A stretch of 64,000 bases of DNA from Rarobacter incanus (GTDB lineage Bacteria > Actinomycetota > Actinomycetes > Actinomycetales > Cellulomonadaceae), in the NCBI RefSeq assembly GCF_006715765.1, contig NZ_VFNV01000001.1, positions 1,860,001 to 1,924,000 on the forward strand. Direction: 5' to 3'. Position 1 is the first letter of the stretch. The number at the start of each line of letters is the position of its first letter. The notes beneath the pieces were generated by a model. That model made no database searches, was not told the DNA's origin, and saw only the letters and a list, made by a program, of their open reading frames with translations. Positions 58,922 to 64,000 of this stretch are shown piece after piece. Position numbers and translations under genes: made by a program.

Positions 58922-61249
58922 ATGAAGCAAGGAAAGCGAAAGTCCGCGCCGACCAGGATCGGAAGTTGGGGCAAACGCCCCATTGGTATATGCGCAGTGG
59001 CGGCCATGTGCGCGGCCGGTGGCATGGCGGCGGCGCCGAGCGCACTCGCCGCAACGGTCGACATCGATACCGTCATGGCGGCCAACGCGCCGATTAACGA
59101 AGCGTAGGGCGACCTGCTGTGGGACGAGGCCTCCGTCGCCGACGTAGCGCTCGCAGATACGACCGTCACGACAACTTCGCCCAACGTCGCAGTCAACGAG
59201 GGCGTTGTCACCATTTCCGCCGGGGGCACCTACCGACTAAGCGGTTCCCTGTCGGGGCGCCTGGAAATCAGTGCGGGCAGTGAACTCGTCCGAATTATTC
59301 TTAACAACGCAACGATAGATAGTGCTGCTGGTGCCGCGATCAACGCCGTGGCCGCAAGCAAGTTCGTGTTGATCGCCGCCGCCGGCTCCACCAACGCGAT
59401 TTCCGACGCCCAAGGCGGAAGCCAGAACGCCGCGATCGTGTCAAAAATCGACACGATCGTTGGAGGATCTGGAAACATCACGGTGACGGGCAAGACCGGC
59501 GAGGCGATTCGCAGTACTGCCGGTTTGGTCATCGACGGCGCGGATCTGACGGCGACGGGCGCGGACGACGGAATTCGCGGCAAGGACTATCTGGTCGTGC
59601 GAGACGGCAAAGTTCAAGTCACGGCGGTTGCGGATGCGCTCAAGTCTTCAAATGATTCCGATGTCACAAAAGGATACGTGCTGATCAGTGGGGGCGACCT
59701 GCGCCTGACAGCCGGCAACGACGGAATTCAGGCGGAAACGGATCTGCTCGTCAGCGGGGGAACGCTGGACGTCAGCACGGCCGGTGGGGCGGCGGCTGCG
59801 GCCGCGCTCGGAGAGGATGTTTCCGCAAAGGGCCTGAAATCCAGCGCAGTGACCGTCATCTCCGGCGGAACAATTCACGTCGATGCGGCCGATGACGCCA
59901 TCCACTCAAACGGTGAAATCTACCTGAACGGTGGCGACTATAGCCTCGCCAGTGGTGATGATGGGGTGCACGCCGACGTGCGATTGGAGGTGAACGAGGG
60001 CACCATCACCATCACCAAGAGCGAGGAGGGGCTGGAGGCCGCCGCGGTCCTCATCGCGGGGGGAACAACCAACATCACGTCCAACGACGACGGAATCAAC
60101 GCGGCCAGCGATACCATCACCCCCCTCACGCTCGACATCACGGGTGGGTCGGTCGCCGTCAATGCGCAAGGAGATGGGCTGGATTCGAACGGGTCCCTGA
60201 CCATTTCCGGGGGAACCGTTGTCGTCGCTGGGCCGACCGGGAGCGACAACAGCCCGCTAGATTCCGATGGAACGATGCTTATTGATGGCGGCACAGTGCT
60301 GGCCGTTGGAAGCTTCGGCATGGTGCAGACCCCGAGCGCTTCGTCCAAGTCTGGGTGGTTGGCGGGAACCTTCACTTCACAGAACGCCGGAGCCGTAATC
60401 TCGATATCGAAGGCGGACGGGACTTGGCTTGCGTCGTACGTTGCGCCGAAAGCGTTCGCCGCGGTCATCTATGCATCCAGTGAGATTGTCAATGGGGAGC
60501 AATACATAGTTAGCTCGGGCGCCGGTGCCACGTGCACGACGGTGGGTGGCTTAGCGCAAGCAGGAACAACTGGCACAACGACCCTTGCGACCGTAACGGC
60601 CGGGCAGTCGACAGCATCGGGTGGTTCCGGGTCCGGCGGGCCGGGGTCCGGTGGGCCGGGAAGCGGGGGTCCTGGATCGGGAACGCCAGGTGGCACGGCT
60701 CCGGGGTCGGGAACGACGGCCCCCGGTGCCAGCGACTCCACGGATCCGGGCGTATCTAGCGTTGCTGCTTGTAGCGCCGAGGGTGGTTCGGATGCGGGTG
60801 ACGGGTCCGGCACCGGTGACGGGTCGGGCACTGGCACTGGTGACGGGTCGGGTTCTGGCACTGGTGACGGGTCGGGCACTGGCACTGGTGACGGGTCGCA
60901 AACTGGAGGCACACAAAGCGACGCGGTTGCCTCGTGCGCGAAAATCAAATCGCGCGCCAAGGTCAAGGTTTCGAAAAAGAAAGTGAAGCGTGGGAAGAAA
61001 ATCAGGGTCACAATCCGTTTGACCGCGTCCACGGGCACTCCGACCGGCAAGGTGAGGATCGTTCTTGGCGGCAAGAAGATCAAGACCGTAAAGGTCGGTA
61101 AATCGGGGACTGTCACTGTCAAAGTCAAGATTCCGAAGAGCGCCAAGAAGGGCAAGGCCGTACTGAAAGTGCGATACCTCGGCTCGTCGAAGTTCAAGAA
61201 GAGCGTCAAGGCGGCGAAGGCATCGCGGGTTACGCTCACCTTGAAGTAG
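58922..61249 (+). pseudogene. carbohydrate-binding beta-helix (Cthe_2159-like) surface protein with in-frame TAG
   Basis: The frame runs from the ATG at 58922 (GGAG upstream) to 61249, about 775 residues, and is broken only by TAG at 59105-59107 after INEA; CAG to TAG would explain it. A signal peptide ends SALAA. The middle is a long run of short beta-helix repeats (GDDGVHADVRLEVNEGTITI, NDDGINAASD) like the pectate-binding Cthe_2159 family. Gly/Thr linkers follow, including GDGSGTGT repeats, and then the Lys-rich Ig-like domain (KVKVSKKKVKRGKKIRVTI). It probably bound polysaccharide at the cell surface. Restart at 59348 would lack a signal peptide. Confidence 0.85.
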
Positions 61250-61410
61250 CCCGGGGGAGGACTGTCAAGAAAACGGTGGACATTGGATGGGTTTAGGCGG
61301 CGTTCGCACCCGCACGGTGGCCGATATATAGCCCCGCGTGGCCCACTATTGGTGGGACGCAAGATCGTTTCGCGTGGTGGTGGGTACGAACGCCATTCCA
61401 AGGAGCCGAT

Positions 61411-61595
61411 ACGAAGTCCCGCAAGAAGAACAATTTCACTGCGGCGATCAGCCAGGCCGAGGAAGTGGTGATGGACGAGATGTTCTTCCGGGATCTGCCA
61501 GCGTTCGGGGAGAACGCGTGGGAAGGGAGGAAGCACTGAGGATCCACATGGAAGTAGTCAAGCAGCAACTCAAGGAACCCAAAACGCTGATCTAG
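61411..61595 (+). pseudogene. remnant of a small gene (about 61 residues) with lost start and frameshift
   Basis: AAGGAG at 61400-61405 is followed at normal spacing by ACG instead of ATG at 61411, then KSRKKNNFTAAISQAEEVV and MDEMFFRDLPAFGENAW. The frame stops at 61539, but adding one G in GAAGGGAGG near 61523 joins it to EEALRIHMEVVKQQLKEPKTLI and the TAG at 61593-61595. I do not recognise the protein. It follows the beta-helix gene and its state is consistent with decay. Confidence 0.5.
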
Positions 61596-61697
61596 CCGGC
61601 CTCGTTCGAAATTCCGCGGCGCACCCGCAGTTCTGCGCGTGCGTGTCGGGGGTCACGGGTAGGCTCACCCCAGAACCGCAGACGAAGGGGAACGACG

Positions 61698-62543
61698 ATG
61701 AGTGACGGACCGATCTTTCCGCGCGTGAATGGCGCGCGCGGTGCGGAAGAACCGCGCGACTCCCACGCGTCCGCCCCGGTGCCGGTGGAATTCCCACAGG
61801 CCCGCGGCGCCACCGATTCCCCCGCGGGTACCGCGCGCGACGACGACCAGGATCACGCCGCAAGTTTTCCGCCGGTGGTCTTGCCCCGCCCGGCCGAGGA
61901 TGGCGAAAACGAACCAGGGGAAAACGAACCGGCCGAGCGCGAGAGCGGGCGCAAACGTTTGCCGTTGTGGGCAATCATTCTCATCGCCATCGCGGGCCTC
62001 GCGGCTATCGCCGCGATTGTCATCGCAATCGCGGCCAGCAGCAAGGAAAACTCGCCCGGCGCAACCGTGACCGTGACCGCCGAGGCGCCGGTCGCCACGG
62101 CCCAACCGATCGAACGCGGCGAAGGGTCGGCCCTGTTTGAGGCGATTCCCGGCCTAGCGAACCAGTTCGCGTTGACGGCGCTGACAGAAAACGCGACCTG
62201 GACGGAACAGCACAAGGCCATCGAGGCGTACGACGCCGCATACGCGGGTACCGCCGACGGCATCGACGGTGTGGAAATCACGATCACGATCGGGCAGTGG
62301 GAAACGGCGGAAGATGCTGCCCAGGCCGCGCAGGCCCTGGTTTCCTCCGCCCTGGGCGCGGGTGCTGCCAGCACGGATGTCACCGTCAACGGCAAAGTAG
62401 TCGGTGAGGTCTACACCCCCGAAGCAGGGCTGGCGCAGGACCACACGGCGGCGACGATGATCTGGACAAACGACACGGTCGTCGTCGAGCTCGCGGGCCC
62501 GGCCGACCAGTTGCAACGCATCTACGAAGGCTACGGTCTGTAA
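61698..62543 (+). CDS. membrane-anchored protein, unknown
   Basis: I recognise no family. The 281-residue protein has an acidic, Pro-rich cytoplasmic N-terminus (about 88 residues), one membrane helix near 90-112 (LWAIILIAIAGLAAIAAIVIA), and an extracellular domain of about 165 residues with mixed alpha/beta content (ETAEDAAQAAQALVSS). The ATG at 61698 follows GAAGGGGAACG. It lies between the decaying surface genes and the Trk module and looks intact. Confidence 0.7.
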   Translation: MSDGPIFPRVNGARGAEEPRDSHASAPVPVEFPQARGATDSPAGTARDDDQDHAASFPPVVLPRPAEDGENEPGENEPAERESGRKRLPLWAIILIAIAGLAAIAAIVIAIAASSKENSPGATVTVTAEAPVATAQPIERGEGSALFEAIPGLANQFALTALTENATWTEQHKAIEAYDAAYAGTADGIDGVEITITIGQWETAEDAAQAAQALVSSALGAGAASTDVTVNGKVVGEVYTPEAGLAQDHTAATMIWTNDTVVVELAGPADQLQRIYEGYGL

Positions 62544-62634
62544 AACGCGAAAGGCTGCCGACTCCGAAGTCCGTTCGAAACCCGGCCCCGGTGGCAATGA
62601 ACTTGCCGCGCGCAGGGCGCGCCTCAACCAAGGG

Positions 62635-63333
62635 CTAAGGGCGCGCGGCGAACCTGTCTAACAACTCGGAGTGCCCGGAAACGATAAGCAGGTCGGAAGC
62701 CGAAATCCGGGTTGCCGGGGTGGCGTAGACGAATTCCTCGCCGGGAGATTTGACTCCGATCACGGTCACTCCGTATTTGGTGCGGATCTTTGACTGCGCG
62801 ATCGTGAACCCCTGAGTTTCCTTCGGCGGACGCATCTTGACGACGGTGAAGCCGTCCTCGACCTCGATGTAATCCAGTAGCTTCCCAGACACCAGGTGCG
62901 CGACGCGCGCGCCGGCATCCGCCTCGGGGAACACGACGTGGTGCGCGCCGATCCGCTGCAAAATGCGACCGTGTTCGGCGGACACCGCCTTAGCCCAAAT
63001 CTGGGCGGTGCCCATGTCCACCAGATTCCCGGTGACCAGCACGGAAGCCTCCAGGGAGGAACCGATACCGACGACAACGAAGGGAAAATCGCGGGCCCCC
63101 AACTGTTCCAGGGCCTCGGGACTGGTCGCATCCGCCTCGACCGTCGGGATGCGGTCCGCGAACATGCGGATGATTTCGGGGCTGCGTTCGACGGCCAAGA
63201 CTTCCTGACCCAGCCTGTCCAAGGTGGTTGCGATCGCGGACCCAAAGCGCCCCAACCCAACAACCAGGACACCGCTGCGCGACCCCTTGCCCGACCGGTC
63301 GGCCTCGCGGAACGGAGTGTGTAGATCAGCCAA
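62635..63333 (-). CDS. trkA: Trk/Ktr potassium uptake regulatory subunit (TrkA/KtrA)
   Basis: The 232-residue protein is a cytoplasmic RCK-type regulator with a Rossmann TrkA-N domain (VLVVGLGRFGSAIATTLDRLG, NAD(H)/ATP-binding) and a TrkA-C domain (GVKSPGEEFVYATPATRI). The start is TTG at 63333, preceded by AAGAAAGG, and it overlaps the stop of the channel gene by eight bases, so the two are coupled. Confidence 0.93.
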   Translation of the reverse strand: MADLHTPFREADRSGKGSRSGVLVVGLGRFGSAIATTLDRLGQEVLAVERSPEIIRMFADRIPTVEADATSPEALEQLGARDFPFVVVGIGSSLEASVLVTGNLVDMGTAQIWAKAVSAEHGRILQRIGAHHVVFPEADAGARVAHLVSGKLLDYIEVEDGFTVVKMRPPKETQGFTIAQSKIRTKYGVTVIGVKSPGEEFVYATPATRISASDLLIVSGHSELLDRFAARP

Positions 63334-64000
63334 TGGTCGGCCTTTCTTCAGGTAGTCGGATCACGCGACGCCGATCCCGGATCGCCAGGGCCGCCGCTAG
63401 TGTCATGGTTCCGGTTCGACCCAGGAACATGAGCGCGACCAGAACGTATTGTCCCGTGTCCGGCAAGACCGCCGACAGCCCCGACGTGAATCCGACGGTG
63501 CCGAACGCGGAAATCGCCTCGAACAGTACACGGTCAAGGGTATCCCCGGAGATTTGCAACAACAGCAGCGAGCCGATCAGCACGGCGGTTGCTCCGATAA
63601 ACACCACCGCCACGGCGAGGCGGAGCGTGTCACGCGGGACTCGTCGGCCAAATGCCTGAACATCACGATCACCGCGCGCCTCGGCGATAATCGCAAGCAC
63701 GATCACGGCCAACGTCGTCACCTTGATTCCACCGGCGGTCGACGCACTGCCACCCCCGACAAACATCAGCGCGTCAGTGATGAGCCACGTGGTTTCGTGC
63801 GCCTGGCTCATCTCGAACGTGGCGAACCCGCCCGAACGCGGCATCACACCCATCATGAACGAATTCAGGGCCTTGGCGCCGACCGAATAGTCGCCGATCG
63901 TGCCGGAGTTCGACCACTCCGTCGCCAGGAACAGCGCCGTGCCGATCACGACCAGGGTCAAAGACGTCACCAGGGTGAGCTTTGTGTGCAGCGAAAGGCG
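63326..64000 (-). CDS. potassium channel subunit TrkH/KtrB (partial)
   Basis: The gene continues beyond the right edge. The 224 visible residues hold the last two pore modules: SGGFATFEMS and SASTAGGIKVTTLA are pore-loop/TM segments, and EAISAFGTVGFTSGLS is the next filter. It forms the membrane pore for potassium uptake gated by the adjacent TrkA-like protein. Frames remain open to 64000. Confidence 0.9.
   Translation of the reverse strand, partial: RLSLHTKLTLVTSLTLVVIGTALFLATEWSNSGTIGDYSVGAKALNSFMMGVMPRSGGFATFEMSQAHETTWLITDALMFVGGGSASTAGGIKVTTLAVIVLAIIAEARGDRDVQAFGRRVPRDTLRLAVAVVFIGATAVLIGSLLLLQISGDTLDRVLFEAISAFGTVGFTSGLSAVLPDTGQYVLVALMFLGRTGTMTLAAALAIRDRRRVIRLPEERPTIG

Overview
The window is high-GC DNA with GTG, ATG and occasional TTG starts, no introns, and actinobacterial markers: a mycothiol synthase-like acetyltransferase, ClpC, a short MutY, the disA-radA pair, a MutT1-like NUDIX/histidine-phosphatase fusion and a leuX-type DUF47-Pit phosphate module. 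It is most likely a chromosomal segment of a Gram-positive actinobacterium, perhaps from the Micrococcales/Actinomycetales side. I cannot name the genus from sequence alone. There are no rRNA genes, no CRISPR array, no prophage or transposase genes, and one tRNA, tRNA-Lys(TTT).

Layout. Positions 1-8700 hold the 3' part of a TM0106-type nuclease/helicase, an NAD(P)-dependent amine dehydrogenase, a sirohydrochlorin chelatase, hemA, a 1-kb array of nested inverted repeats, tRNA-Lys and an M50B-like membrane protease. Positions 8.7-15 kb hold msrB, a MarR-DHA2 efflux operon with a clear operator, and an SDR/IclR/OFA-transporter cluster. Positions 15-25.8 kb hold phosphate and polyphosphate metabolism (DUF47-pit, NUDIX, ppk), a mycothiol synthase-like gene, an esterase, a lysyl-phosphatidylglycerol synthase-like gene and an EamA-like permease. 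Positions 25.8-34 kb hold acs behind a perfect CRP/GlxR-type site, a copper operon ending in a Tat-exported DyP peroxidase, and clpC. Positions 34-45 kb hold ACC deaminase with a GntR regulator, a two-component system fused into an operon with a secreted protein, a second DHA2 transporter, an AspT-like permease and a frameshifted fibronectin-III protein. Positions 45-52.6 kb hold yigZ, feoABC behind an IdeR/DtxR-type box, glycerate kinase, trmL, an argA-like acetyltransferase and mutY. Positions 52.6-64 kb hold a multiply frameshifted subtilase, disA-radA, a carbohydrate-binding beta-helix protein with an in-frame stop, a small dead gene, a membrane protein, and a Trk potassium module that runs off the edge.

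The most striking pattern is selective decay. Housekeeping genes are all intact, while the OFA transporter, the fibronectin-III protein, the subtilase, the beta-helix protein and a small gene carry in-frame stops or single-base losses. The single-base losses whose original reading frame can be rebuilt are missing Gs in G runs. Three extracellular proteins at separate loci share a lysine-rich Ig-like C-terminal domain, which suggests a common surface role. I see no clear new defence or biosynthetic system. The best leads are this decaying surface-protein set, the DosR-like boxes, and tandem repeats anchored on gene 3' ends.
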